Source of the DNA: Opisthorchis felineus
Taxonomy: Eukaryota; Platyhelminthes; Trematoda; Opisthorchiida; Opisthorchiidae
Assembly: GCA_004794785.1 (NCBI GenBank)
Contig: SJOL01007187.1
Location: 585,870-649,869, forward strand
DNA length: 64,000 bases
Direction of reading: 5' to 3'
Shown piece by piece: positions 45,271 to 56,741 of the stretch. Position numbers and translations under genes: made by a program. Each line of letters begins with the position of its first letter. Position 1 is the stretch's first letter. A model generated the notes under the pieces. It searched no databases. It saw only the letters and a program-made list of their open reading frames with translations, and was not told the origin of the DNA.

Positions 45271-47432
45271 CGCTCACATTGAAATGAGACTCGGAATGAC
45301 TTCATAATCATTGATCCTTTGATTTTGTCCCCTGTCCTCTAAATAAGACCTCGACCTCCCAGCCGCATGAAACTTACCTTTGGTTAAAAGCAAAGTTTAG
45401 CTGTATTTGTCACCTTTAGTGAGATCTCTGATACCGCTTGATGAACGTGACAACCGCACAACTGGGTGGCATCATGGCTTGTGTGGGACACGACAAACCA
45501 TGAGATTCACAATGGAGTATGAGCTTAACGCCGATCTGTCTGGTTTATCTTGTCATAGGGCATTTCGAAATATCCCTAGCTCAACCACTCGATGAGAGCA
45601 CATTTGTGGGACTGTTTACCCAACTGATTAACATAAGATTTATAATATCCGGCCATGAGACAAACGAAGTCTCTGTCCCCCAAAGGTGAAGTTGCTCCAG
45701 TTCTTTATAAATGACGTCACGGGACACTCTTGAATTACTCTAATCATTATGAGGGTCACATTGTCGTCGAAAATTAGAGGCCACAAGTTTTTCACTTGCG
45801 GTTTCCTGAAGGAGCTTTCGTACGTCACGTGCCCCTAGGTTTGCTCACTCCCGCATCGCACCGTTCAACACAAATGCTATGTAGGTTTGATATTCCCATG
45901 GAAATTGGTTACAATAAAATCCTTCCCAGTCGTGCTTCGGCATAAACCAGTAGCTTCATCTTTAGACTCACAATCAACTAGGCCCTCTGCCTACAGGAAA
46001 CGTAACTCAATCACTCTGGTAGTGCAGGTGTGGAAAAACACAAAGTAGTAAACCGCTTGGGTTAGTTTCATCTAATTTTCATCAGCGACCGTTCATTTTC
46101 ACCGGAGTACATGACTTCCAGGCGAATGATGATGTTTGATCACAGGGTCATGACAGAGAATCACAATACCAGTATTTATTATTTTATCATACATAATGTT
46201 TTTTACGTGATGACAAGTCGGAGAACGACCAACCAGAGAACACAAAGGGGAATAAACTAGTGAATGACAGGTAACGGCAACTGATTTTAGGACAACGGGA
46301 AAAGTCACAGAGTACGATGAATGGGGTTCCACGAAAGAATTTGGTGCTTAGGTCCCCAGTAGGATGCCACGTCTATTACCTATTGTTCCAGACCTGTGTT
46401 TCAGACGGAACCAATACAAACAGACACAACAAAATTCTCATAGGGTTAAATATTTCAATGGTCAGTTGAAACCATGGTTTTGGTCGATCTCCCAGACTGG
46501 GGCCTCCCCCCCCCCTCAGAAGGGGCTACCTTGACCAAGTTCCAAAGTTGATATCTATTGGAGGGAGACCCCTATAATCCTAATCCAATATTTCGACACA
46601 TAGGTATGACGGTTTAAATGGTATAGGCATGGTAGCCTTAAATTGTTTTAGTGTTTATCTTACTAGCATATAATTCCTTGCTGCCAAAACTCAGCCATTT
46701 TCACGATGATCTGAGATATGGAGCTTCTTTGCAAAAGTTAACTACCACACTGTCCTCCACAAGGAATTTCCATCAGGTGACAACACCTCATTTAGGCGGA
46801 CAACTTACGAGGGAGGTCATTTTTAGTGATACACTCGATGATCCAGGAAACAATCCGCTCGGACCTGACAGGGGACATTTTCAGATTTCCGAGACGGTTG
46901 ATGGTGAAACGCCTGCACTGAAAACGGCCTATGCCATTGGCTGAACTGGAGTAGGAGCCAGAGTACACGCACAACATGGTTCGTTGGAACGTAGGACGTT
47001 TGCAATGCAGATTTAAACGTAATTTAGTTTCAACGGAAGCTGAAGCAATACAGAGCGACTCGATGCGAGTAATTACGGTGGTAATTATTGGAATTTATCT
47101 AGGTGACAGGGCAATTATCTGTTCTTAAAGACGAAGTGACAGAAGCTGCTGATCATTATACAGATTCTTCGCGAAGCCTAAATGGGTCTCAGTCACAGAT
47201 TTCTATTATTGTTGACGCGTACTCACAAGAACAGTCTAAAAAATCGGGACACAACTAGAGTTACAATTAACCGGCGCAGAAATCATGCGATGCGGTTATC
47301 AGAAACCAACCCTGCAGTGAGTGGATACACCAAGGATACACTTTGGTAATGTCCGAAGTTGTGCCTTGAGGGGGAAGTACTTTGGCACAAGACAGTCAAT
47401 TCTGGATGGGATGCTTTGTTGTGCATCTGCTT
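45271..47432. other. Unassigned DNA
   Basis: Frames up to 97 codons. A C-run of about 12 lies at 46506-46517. No gene or known repeat. Confidence 0.4.
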
Positions 47433-47530
47433 GAGAAACACACCTACCTGGTGTGCCTCAAGAAAAGCATGTCGGTCGTGGAGTGTCGAAGGGATTTCAG
47501 CAACCCTAGGAGCAGTATGTTATGTTGAGA
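47433..47530 (+). repeat. Hammerhead-family repeat, degraded core
   Basis: ACCTACCTGGTGTGCCTCAA then GAAAAGCATGTCGGTCGTGG and AGTGTCGAAGG, TTTCAGCAACCCTAGGAG. It aligns base for base with the family consensus, but CTGATGA has become CTGGTGT and GAAA is lost. Confidence 0.55.
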
Positions 47531-48044
47531 GATCAATAACATTCATCAATCAGAAAGCTTTGAAATACCCAAAAGGACAAATGTACGGCCGGCTTCTTTC
47601 GTGAGCAAAATGCTCAACTCGAAACAAGCTGATGAAATTGTGGTAGAATCTAACTGGTCAATTTACCAATGTCTGATTAATTGCAAAGTCGTGTTAATGG
47701 TGATCAGTACTTGCGTGACCTTCAGAATGCAAAGTGTGCTATTGTTACTACTCGGTGTTACTGCTACTTGGTGGGTTCATAAAGCTGGATTTCGGTTAGC
47801 ACTTTTTTCTGTCCTTGACTTTCGTAAAAACACGATTGCCAGGACATTATCAGATCAATTATGAACATTGGAGGAATCAGGGGGAAACCGATCTTAACAG
47901 CTTTCTTGAGTTTTGATGGTTACTTCTAGTTATATTGGGGTCCCTCTCTACGAAGGTTGGTTCCCAATGCTGGTGCTCGCCCTCTCGATTTTTATTCAAT
48001 TAATGAGATAATACAGCAGGTGACTGAAGTAACTAGAGTACTGA
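47531..48044. other. No feature identified
   Basis: One 87-codon plus frame (47601-47864) with a hydrophobic middle, VVLMVISTCVTF followed by VLLLLLGVTATWWV. Unrecognised, and it may be chance. Confidence 0.35.
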
Positions 48045-48370
48045 AATACACTCATTTGAATACTAGTTTGGCTTTGAAGGGAGACTCAACTGGAAACCAC
48101 CTGAGGTTTTTAAGCAACTGAGAAGAACGTCATAAGAGCATCATAAACGAGAGGTTCAGCTGGGTTCCAGGTGAGTCTCCTGTCAAAACCAAACTGGTGT
48201 GCAAATGAATGTACTTCGCCAATTTTGTGCAATTTAGATTCAAGTAGAACATAAAGTTGACGGAAACTCGGGGACTGCGCCTACCTGATGAGCCCCCAAG
48301 AACTGCGAAACCGGTCGTGGACTGTCGATCAGTTTTCAGCAACTAAATGAGTAGTGCATTATATCTAGAT
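48045..48370 (+). repeat. Hammerhead-family repeat with hairpin arm
   Basis: 48045-48105 is the arm in reverse and 48150-48225 the arm forward (CATAAACGAGAGGTTCAGCT, GTGAGTCTCCTGTCAAAACC, GTGCAAATGAATGTA), giving a foldback upstream of the ribozyme. Then ATTCAAGTAGAACATAAAGT, ACTCGGGGACTGCGCCTAC, CTGATGA (48285-48291) and GAAA (48307-48310). Stem II and stem I no longer pair, so this copy is probably inactive although both core boxes are intact. Confidence 0.65.
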
Positions 48371-49654
48371 TGCTGTTAGGATTCATTCTATCGGTATGGA
48401 ATGCACACACAGAGGTGTTCCACACAGCGAACTTGCAGTTAGTTTCTGGATAAAGATAACAACAAATACTGGGAAATGGGTCAGGGTTAGGTTACGTTAA
48501 ATTGTCATATAGATAGTGCTTAAGCCGTGTTTTTTTGTTCGGAAAAGTGAAGCTAGGAAGCAAAAAAAGGAACCAGGATTCGTCCGTTTGACCAACCATC
48601 AAATTCGATCAGCGCGTCATCGGTGCGATGAGAATAATTCCGAATACGTAAACGCGTTAAGCTCCCATAACGTCGTGTTGCATGGCAAAACGAAGTTCAG
48701 CCAAACCAGGGTACTTTCTATCGATACAAACGAAACCTTTTGTTGTTAAGGCCCCGACCACCACAACAACAATAACAAACCAGCTCATGCGCTTTTAGGT
48801 GCATCGAATTCAGTTGTGGCAACTTTTGTGAGCTAAGTTCATGCCTGGCCTTAGACGAAAAAACCAACACGGTTCGCACGTTACCAATTGATCCAGTCTT
48901 GTACACCAGCATCGTAGGTGTGTGTATGGGCTGACATTGAAGTGAAAGCCACACCGAATTGACTATCCACAAATGTCGTAAACCATGTGATTCGGGCACT
49001 CGGTGGACAGAGCACTAGAGTGTAATTCCGTAGCGATCGATTAAGCAATCTGGACACTCAACAAACGGAAAGGCGATACGAGAAAGAATGATACCAGCAG
49101 GAGTAAGAAAGGAACAATCAACCCACGAGTATGAAAAAGATGACCGGTGATATATGCAATGCCAAGTACCATGAAACTTACAGGCACTACTGAGTCATGC
49201 GAAGGAATAATTTGGATTCTCATTTAATGAGATTCTTAGTAGAGGACCCTAACGTTTATGGAAACCTAAAGTTTATATGGACCTGTGAGCAAATTCCTTT
49301 CAGTGCTCGCGGGCATCAAACGTGGTCCCATGAGGTTAAAATCATCACAAATGGACACTGTTTTGCCGAGTGTCGGAATTTTTAACCTAATGTCATTCAC
49401 CCTGGCCCACGAACTTGTAGGGCTTTTTCCGATATCAATCATCAGCTGGACGGTATTTTCCTGTGCGCTCACAGTACACGAATAACAGGCAATTCTTCTT
49501 CGTTTCTGGGGTTCACTTCAGATTGAGCGGAAATTCATCTTGTTACATATGGCTTTAAATATAACACGCCATTTGGAAGTCATATATTCTGAGCTACGGG
49601 GCAGACGAGATGCAACAAAACCAGTCAATGCTCAGTCAGTCCCTGAAGTAGGTA
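48371..49654. other. Unassigned DNA, possible minus-strand exons nearby
   Basis: Minus frames at 48718-48999 (93 codons), 49041-49223 (hydrophobic, 60 codons) and 49266-49472 (68 codons). The last follows an acceptor-like TGTGAGCGCACAG. A GTAAGT donor-like site lies near 49182. They do not join in a frame I can defend. Confidence 0.3.
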
Positions 49655-49890
49655 ACGATGACCATTATAAACGAGAAATTTTGCTGAATTTAGTTGAGTC
49701 TCCCGTCAAAACCAAATTAGTGTGCAAATGAGAGTATTTGTCGTCTGATTTGGGTTCATGTAGAACCTAAAGTTGACGGAATCTCGGAGGCTCAGATTAG
49801 CCGATGAACGCCAATAAGGCAAAAACCGGTCGTGGGCCGGTTCTCAGCAACTTTATGAGTAGTGTGGTACGCCTAGACAACGACGAATTT
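49655..49890 (+). repeat. Hammerhead-family repeat with intact stem III
   Basis: Arm at 49668-49735 (GTTGAGTCTCCCGTCAAAAC, GTGCAAATGAGAGTATTTGT), then GATTTGGGTTCATGTAGAAC and a core reading CGATGAACGCC, AATAAGGC, AAAAACCGG. Stem III is perfect: ACCGG (49825-49829) with CCGGT (49837-49841) around TCGTGGG, then a GTT cleavage triplet. CTGATGA and GAAA have each lost bases, so it is inactive, but it preserves the stem the 8.2-kb copy has partly lost. Confidence 0.65.
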
Positions 49891-50171
49891 TCGGTGGAGT
49901 CAGGCACTGCAATTCTCAATCCGGTCGCTTGCTACACACATGGGGGATATAAAGAAATGAAGTTCAGGGAAAGATATCCACTTCCGTTTGATAGACAGTC
50001 AAATAAAACCACTAGATGAGGCAAATTAGGATCCAAACGCTGTGGAAAACAGTGCTAATCATATATTAATCAATCGAATTCCTTTGTCATTCAATTTTTT
50101 GGATCTTTTCTAGGATTATCTGATCTGTCATAACTAGAATGATATTGTGTTCACCTGCTTTGCGTACTTAC
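49891..50171. other. No feature identified
   Basis: Short spacer with no recognisable feature; it contains the intronic side of the donor described at 50172. Confidence 0.35.
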
Positions 50172-50554
50172 TTTTCCGACCAGACGAAAGTCGTCCATTT
50201 CGAACGTCAAGCCAACTATTTGACAATGAATCTCTACTGTTTAAATTCGTTGCCACATTTGCACATGGTGACGTAAAATAAGTGAAGTGACTCGGAGTTG
50301 AGGCCACCCGACGGGTGAAGGCAACCATCCGATAAAGAAAGCAGGCCTCCACTTTATTAGGTGCATACAGCTTGACAGGGTTGCGCGATTGCATATAACA
50401 GTTTGCAATCGTAATTACTCCAGACGGTCCAAGTAAACTTGTTGTCAGACAACCAACCTGATCCGAGCTACTACTCAGTAGTCCCCAGTTGAATGGTGAA
50501 CACGGAGTTTTTGGGCTTTGCGTCCATTCAGGATCACTATCATATGAGAAAACA
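50172..50554 (-). CDS. Candidate internal exon, product unknown
   Basis: On the minus strand a pyrimidine-rich tract ending GCTCAG (50560-50555) is followed by 383 bp open in one frame, ending at AAA/GTAAGTA, a near-perfect splice donor (GTAAGT at 50171-50166). The frame continues open on both sides for a total of 149 codons, longer than I expect by chance on one strand here. The encoded stretch is serine-rich (LLSSSSDQVGCLTTS, RVASTPSHFTYFTSP, NLNSRDSLSNSW). I recognise no family. A second long minus frame lies just upstream at 50727-51218, so both may belong to one gene. Confidence 0.3.
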
Positions 50555-50726
50555 CTGAGCAATGATTGAATAAGCAGGGACAAGACGGCGAAAGAATGAT
50601 AGACGTCAGACTGCTTAAAACGTTAAATAACCAATGACACGTGGAAACTACTCTAATACATTGAAAATAAATAAGTACGAATAAAGCACAGCTGTGGAAC
50701 ATTATAGAGTTTGGAATAGATGAACG

Positions 50727-51218
50727 TTAACCCCGGTCTGGAAAATCCGAATATCGTAAGAATTTGGAACGACAGAAAGAGCAGGAAGATCCCAAGGAAG
50801 GGGAGTCCTGGAGGGAAATAATGAGGAAAATAGATCTGTTAGCAAAAAAGAACTGAAATTTGGGGAACATCGGAGGGGCCGGACGACTGAAAAACTGTGA
50901 GCGTAGGACGGATAAGTTAGGTGGAGCATTTACCGTGATGGCAGCATAAGATAGTGACAGGGGTTTATATCGCCGCGATAAGGTTTTATAGGTACAGTGC
51001 CTGGGCCCTATCAACTGGATCGAACCCAGTGGAGGTGACGCTCTACTAAGGCTGGCTTGTGGAGATAGGCGAACAACCAGGGTGTCCCATGCGGCCCGGT
51101 ACATAGTCCAAGAGGAAAAGAAGTCGCTGTCGTCGATGGTGAGGAAATGTCCGGGAGACACATTCACGAAGCAAAGGGGAGATTTCGCTGACCTAGTCTT
51201 AACATTCTTATCCGTCAA
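50727..51218 (-). CDS. Candidate exon or partial gene, product unknown
   Basis: A 163-codon minus-strand frame whose first codon is TTG, so the true start or acceptor is unclear. The product has a soluble first half (FVNVSPGHFLTIDDSDFFSS) and no recognisable domain. A donor-like ACG/GTAAAT occurs at about 50936. Together with the 50172-50554 candidate it is one of few places where long frames on one strand and splice-like signals coincide. It may still be chance. Confidence 0.25.
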   Translation of the reverse strand: MTDKNVKTRSAKSPLCFVNVSPGHFLTIDDSDFFSSWTMYRAAWDTLVVRLSPQASLSRASPPLGSIQLIGPRHCTYKTLSRRYKPLSLSYAAITVNAPPNLSVLRSQFFSRPAPPMFPKFQFFFANRSIFLIISLQDSPSLGSSCSFCRSKFLRYSDFPDRG

Positions 51219-51956
51219 ACTGCCAATCTCAGTTGTTTAATTAAAAGGACTACATTTTAGCTTCCTACTACAGAAAATTTCATGTTCGAAAAAAGATGCC
51301 ATTGGAAACCCATCAAAATGACAAGTTGGTACCAAAGAGAGACAGCAAACAGATCACGTGGATTATATAGCCTTTACTCAGACCTAGTTATTTGGGTGGA
51401 GTGTTCAGTGTCAAAATAGTTAAAAATTTCATTTTGTCTTTATTTCTGAAGGGCTCATGTGGGAGTCGAACATGGGTGTTTGAAACGATAGTCAACGTTC
51501 TTATCTGCTCGGTCACAAAACTGGAATGGTGGATTTCCTAAGCCTGATTGTGTACAGGATGGACGCTTCTGAGTTAGCTGTTTTCATCGGTACATTACTC
51601 GTACCGTTTGGAAGGTATCAGAACGTCGCCCCTAAAGGGTTGTTTTTCAGTGGGAGAGTTACCATCACGAACCATATTGCAACATTCTCCACATCAACTT
51701 GATGCTGGAGTGATGAAAAAAATTGCCTACTCAAACCGACAAAGTGTTCAAATGAGCAAATCGTTTGGTGGGACGATAAATCCCACTGCATTTGAAAACC
51801 AACAGACGAACCCAAGTAGCGTATTATCACCTGAATATCATATTGCCTGTTTAGGAATATTGGTGGCAACCGGAGTTTTAATGCCAGAAATATGGTATTT
51901 GTTTGCCGAAGAAAAAAAGCCAGAACATAATTGTAGGTGGTTGCGGGATTTGTAGA
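51219..51956. other. Unassigned DNA
   Basis: 51440-51530 on the minus strand has a tRNA-like stretch (GACCGAGCAGATAAGAACG, then TGTTCGACTCCCACAT), probably a tRNA-derived repeat fragment. Long antisense frames overlap at 51608-52160 and I do not call either. Confidence 0.35.
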
Positions 51957-52190
51957 ATTCACATTCACGTCACTCTCGTTTGAACAGTTCTCTTTCTGTT
52001 CTGGCACAATTATTCTGGTAAGTCCACACCTAAGGGGGATATACTGAACTCGAGTTTCGCTCTTACTAAAGGTCATTAGCAGTGCATTATATCCTTGGCT
52101 GCACCGGGGTTCGAACCCCGTACACCTAGAGTGCGAGGTGCGCATGATACCACTACACAATCAGCACATATTGGACACATCTGAACAGGC
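51957..52190 (-). mobile_element. Second tRNA-derived SINE family, copy 1
   Basis: Shares CACGTCACTCTCGTTTGAAC, TGTTCTGGCACAATTATTCT and a tRNA-like block with 56808-57030. On the minus strand the head (52166-52097) reads TGCTGATTGTGTAGTGGTAT, then GGGGTTCGAACCCC, i.e. A- and B-box-like sequences. The acceptor stem pairs at only about four of seven positions, so I take it as a tRNA-derived repeat rather than a tRNA gene. Confidence 0.6.
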
Positions 52191-54094
52191 GATGTGACTG
52201 CTTTGCCCTACCATGGATATGCACTACTGGTGAGCTTTAATACGAGCGAAACTCGGGTCTTGTGTGCCCCCCCCCCCTATAGTGTGGACTCACCAGAATA
52301 ACTGCATCACGACAGGAGGAGGGCTGTTTAAGAGGGAGTAAAGTGAACGTGGAAACACCATAAGTTTCCGTTTATATGACAGTTGCTTGACTGGGTGGTT
52401 GCTACCCTTTTAACTCTGGATTACTCATCAAGCCATCGATCCTTCGTAGCCTTCCGTGCTGTGCACTTCTGTGTAGCCGACAGAAAATCATGGCAATGCA
52501 TTTCGCTGGCGGGGCCTGAGGTCGGCACATCACCTCGATTGTTCCCGTAGCTATGTTCCACACGGGGACAGTAGCTACGTGCATACATGATATCAAACAC
52601 ACCAACTGCCCTCAGTCTGGTTGACTAGCAATGGTAGACCGCAATAGTAGTTTGGGTTGGCACTCAACAGCAAAATTCAAAACAGCAGTTCAAAATTGAT
52701 ACGACTAACTACTGCCTATTCTGACCACCTAAGTGTTATGCACCTTTCTACGGAGAACTTTAAGCCATTGGGAAATACGTCAAAGGAGACAGATGGTTGT
52801 TTGCGGCAGTCTGTGTTAGAAGTAGCAAACACACGGATCACTATGCTGACATTCTGCGAGTTCTTGATTTCATTTCCAGTTATCAGGGAAACACTAGAAC
52901 TGAATGTGCTTCATAGGGGAGAATGTTGGGGATCTACGGTCGCCACGTTTTATGTCACTTGTTCTTGAACTCGGCTCGCACCTAAGTTTCTACAGGATCA
53001 CTGGGAGCTTGACCGTGAAGTGTGCGCACGGTACATGGTTAAGGCTACACTGATGTGTGTCTCCACGGGTTCCAAGTAGTTCTCACTTTAGTGATCAGGA
53101 AGTCTGATCCAAACCTCAAAGGTAGGCCGACTGTAACTGTCGAAAATGGTTAGATGTGCAACTCCACAGCCTCACTCTTTTGCATTGAAAACCAACATTT
53201 ACTGGTCTGTGGTACGAAACATGACTAAGGACAATTGTGATCACTTGTGAGCGGTTCACTACTGGCAGATACAAAGCTATTCTGCACAAAATGTAAGCCG
53301 TATTTTTGAAGCATTTTTAGACAAGCCACAATAAAAAAGAGCATTTACGGTAAATCAAAATCCTCGAGTCATGTTTTGCTATAGTTTGGTTTGACAGACG
53401 CGACTTCTCTAGGTGTAGCATCATGTGAATCGGAAGTGAATAACAATCACATGGTCTTACACCGCAAGCCGCGAGAAGCATATCACATTTTTCAACCAGC
53501 AGAACCTGCCATTCCTACTTCGAACTGCGTAACAGTTATTTTACCGTAGCTACCGTCTGCATGTGTCTGTGCGACGGCTAGCTTGGTACGCTTACTAAGA
53601 CCTTGCTAGGCTCCAGCCCAAAGTCTTGGTGTTTTAACGTAGGAAGACCTCACCACCGGTTTGAACGAGGTTGGCTGCAGCCACACCTATAACCTTTTTG
53701 GTCCGCGTTTTGGACCTGAGGATAGTATGTAAACCCAGCTACCGGCCAGCTGCCAACAAGCGTTTTCCTCTATTCGGTGTTTGCCGCTACTAAGATCATC
53801 TTCTATCCAAGAGAAAATGATTCAGTAGTTTGTTAAATTTTGGTCACAGCAGTCAAATATGAGACTGTCAGTTGGTCCTCAAGGACAGTCAACTATTGTG
53901 GAAAAATTTGGGTTCACGGTCGGGCAATGCATTAATCCTATACATCCTACCTGATGTGCCAGTGTTTTGTGACCAGAGTGATCTAAGGCAGTCATATTGG
54001 CACTCGCGCTGCTACAGACCGCAACGGATATAGATAAAAAACTTTGTATGTACACCTTAGAATGGAAATCACATTGCATTTTGATCCCACTTAC
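52191..54094. other. Unassigned DNA
   Basis: Frames of 67 codons (52402-52605 minus) and 103 codons (52657-52968 plus) are unrecognised. A C-run of about 10 lies at 52267. No known repeat. Confidence 0.35.
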
Positions 54095-54185
54095 CTGGTC
54101 AGTAGTACATAAGTTATTCATTAATGAGCTCGCGGTCTTTATAGCGTTAACCGTGTTAGTACGGACTCGATGAGTTATTCGCCTC
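54095..54185 (-). CDS. Candidate 91-bp exon, product unknown
   Basis: Minus strand: GATTGTTCAG acceptor, then 91 bp with only one frame open, ending ACCAG/GTAAGTGG, an ideal donor. The 30 residues (RRITHRVRTNTVNAIKTASS, then LMNNLCTTDQ) match nothing I know. Another minus frame of 102 codons (54500-54808, basic) lies upstream. A single short exon with good signals is weak evidence, so I rate it low. Confidence 0.25.
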
Positions 54186-55085
54186 CTGAACAATCTAGCT
54201 TGGCCGTACGACGCCAGAATACAACAGCCACCAATTTAAGACAATGCTAGCAAAACTCGAGTAACCAATGCTTAGGAAACAAGCAAAAACAATGGCAGTG
54301 GAGTGGTATATAATTAGAAATCGCAAGAGTACTTACTTGGAAATACGCTCCAAATATACAGTTGTCGTTGCGTAGTTCTAATCAACCTAGCAAACGAACT
54401 GTCTCAACTGTTTTGGGGGTGACCACAGGTTATTTTGTCCTATTTCCAACTGTTGAACATAGTTGAAAAAGAAAATTTATCATCTGTGATTTCGAAAGTC
54501 TAAAAAGTGTGCAGTGTTATATGTGAAATGACGGTTTTTTTAGTCAGATGCAAATTCATACGGTTCCTGAAAGTTGCTGTGTCAGGTTTGTCAGAATCGT
54601 GGTACAAAGAGAGTAATTTTCTCACTGTAACCGCAGGTATCATGCGGGGAAAGCTGCGTTGTGTTTGGTCTTCCTCTGATGCAACTTCAATGCTTGAGGG
54701 ATGCTTCAGCGGCAAAACTTTGGTGAGACACATGTCGGTAAGAGTTGGCCTTGCGAACTTCCTAAAAATAGCCCTGCGATTTCTCCGAACTGAATCGTTT
54801 TTACGCACTTGGGTAGCCAGTTAGGCGGGCTTTCAGCTTTTTGAGGACTTTCAGTACTTGGACCTATTGTGGAAGGTTTTTGATGGCTTCAGAATGCATT
54901 CACTCTTATCCGGTCGGGTCTTCAAAGCCGGATCTGTTTCTAAGACGTTCTAATGTTAATTAGATTGGCTTCATCCAGTATTCGTTGATAAAGTGGCGAA
55001 ACGAAATCATACATGATGAACGGCCTTACAACTCTGCGACTTTGGAAGTATAAGCAACTGTTTGGATAAGCATGCACTTACTGCT
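54186..55085. other. Unassigned DNA
   Basis: Antisense-overlapping frames of 102 (minus) and 105 (plus) codons at 54500-54824. The minus one is lysine/arginine-rich (RRNRRAIFRKFARPTL) and the likelier of the two to be real, but it has no start, splice pair or family. Confidence 0.3.
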
Positions 55086-56015
55086 AACAGGTCCGTAGCG
55101 CAAGCATCACTAGAAAACTGACCAAGGTCATACAGTCCTTCGGCATGGGCCTCGCGCCCAAAAAGTGCAAAGCTATGCCATGGGACTTAAGCCTTTGAGC
55201 GTGGTTATGAGAATTCAAGATGTGACAACAGAGGTTGTGGAACACTATATGTATCCGGAAGATGCATTAGCTCCCACGGTAGTGTGACAGACGAAGTAAA
55301 CGGACGAATCTCGAAGGCCAGAATTGCCTTTGTCAAGTTGCGCCACTTGTGTTATCAACAAGGCATACCACTGGGTCTCAAATGACACATTATCAGACTA
55401 CAGTGCGGGCTATATTGTTGTGCGGCTACGACACTTGGCCACTTCGGGCGGAGGACCTGAGACATCTTCAGGTCTTTGGCCACCGATGTCTGAATCGAAT
55501 GAAACCAACGAATCCGGATTGAGGTGATCAGTAGAGGGGTTTTGGGTCAGGCAGACGGTACTTCACTCAAAGAATACATCAAACATTGCAAAATGAGTTG
55601 GCTGAGCCCTTTGTTATGCACGCCGAGACGAGCTTTGTTTTCAGTGTCTAATTCGGAGTGGCGGAGGTTGGCAAAATATGACATGAAGCAATGGAATGCC
55701 AGATGTTACGGAAATTTTGGGTGCAGTTAGTGCTGTTCGCCTTTCAGGATGGGGTGCACGTGATCCTTTCTGTGCTTGGCTGGAGACATGAACTATATGG
55801 GGGCTAGCCGATGTCAGCTGCGCTTATGCTGTCAGTTTCTATCCACATTGTCCGATTGCGTGTTGGAGGTGCTTGTCGTAGGCTAGACCTAGATCCCCTC
55901 CCTACCCCATTTTCTCTGTTTCCATCATAAGGCCTCATTCAAATAAATTGATTTGTTTTCACGACCTTGGAGCAACAGTGTTCACTTCTGGTGTTGCTGT
56001 CAAAATTGATGCTGA
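55086..56015 (+). mobile_element. LINE 3' fragment (copy 7)
   Basis: Begins within the reverse transcriptase at KLTKVIQSFGMGLAPKKCKA (about 55110) and continues through the post-RT and C-terminal blocks (RAILLCGYDTWPLRAEDLRH, TSLKEYIKHCK). It ends in a 3' untranslated region with AAATAAATTG and a GTTGCTGTCAAAATTGATGC tail. About 97% identical by eye to 15.83-16.05 kb. At 55574-55592 it holds the unoccupied counterpart of the SINE insertion site in copy 5. Frames are broken and the catalytic box is absent. Confidence 0.8.
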
Positions 56016-56090
56016 TGACACGACTCAGGATCCACAAGATAATGCTTCGCATGAAATAACACCAAACAGTTCGACTGAAACATAGAATTA

Positions 56091-56170
56091 GTGAGAGACT
56101 GTCTCAGCGATCGAATCACTGTGCTGGACCCGGTGTATTATCCTTTAATAGTTCTGTATCCTAAATCAAT
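56091..56170 (+). pseudogene. Possible Penelope-like element C-terminal scrap
   Basis: Reads SDRITVLDPVYYPLI, resembling the SVNRCVVLDPIYAPL end of the PLE protein at 58.3 kb. Only about 20 codons match, so this may be a coincidence or a very short relic. Confidence 0.3.
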
Positions 56171-56560
56171 CATACTGTCGGACCATAGAAATTCTAAACA
56201 TTTTGTTCTTGACAGAATGACCTTTATATACTTCAGCCGGTCGCACCTGGGACAGCTGCTACAATGCAAGTTGTACAGGCATGTTAATTGTGTGTGTGTG
56301 CGTGACGTAATCATATTGTACCAGCGTTTTGCGTCAGGCTGTCTGTCTGCTAGCTTTTGTTGACATCATCGTGCCATACAAATGGGGCGAACATTGTTTA
56401 TCTGCACATCTGTGCCAACGTACCGCCAAAACTTGAGTCGCTCAGTGTTATCACCTCAATGTGTGACTAAAAAAGTTTGACGTATCGGCCTAGGGGATAG
56501 TGTGGCCTGGGACATTCCGCTCCACGAATATTTCGAACAAAAGCCTCCTGTCGTCAACAT
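56171..56560. other. No feature identified
   Basis: A short GTGTGTGTGTG tract at about 56290; otherwise nothing supportable. Confidence 0.35.
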
Positions 56561-56741
56561 AGTTCAGCTTTAACACCCTTGCGGTACCTCGCTGCCATGT
56601 CACCCGAAGGAAGCACGAGGGCTTGGATACTGCCAGATTGCCCAAGCCTAGACAGGGGAAGTCGAGAGGCAGAGGTTGGGTTCGAACCACGGACCTTACG
56701 GTCAGTAAATTCGCGCTCTAACCACTGAGCCATCTCACCCC
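56561..56741 (-). mobile_element. tRNA-headed SINE, intact copy
   Basis: Minus strand: GGGGTGAGATGGCTCAGTGG (A box), CCGTGGTTCGAACCCAACC (B box), CCTCTCGACTTCCCCTGTCT and GTGCTTCCTTCGGGTGACAT, ending GTTAAAGCTGAA. It is the same family as 25.8 and 16.2 kb, and both promoter boxes are intact. I found no clear target-site duplication. Confidence 0.8.

Noticed and set aside
44965..45311. Minus frames with a Cys-Val repeat
   Set aside because: This is the (CA)22 microsatellite read as codons.
49041..49223. Membrane-protein exon
   Set aside because: It is hydrophobic, but short, with no start context or joining exon.
51618..52160. 180-codon minus-strand open frame
   Set aside because: It begins inside a tRNA-derived SINE head, overlaps a 115-codon frame on the other strand and resembles no family.
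52097..52166. Candidate tRNA gene on the minus strand
   Set aside because: The acceptor stem is mostly unpaired and the T loop is one base short. The block is shared within a 230-bp dispersed repeat.
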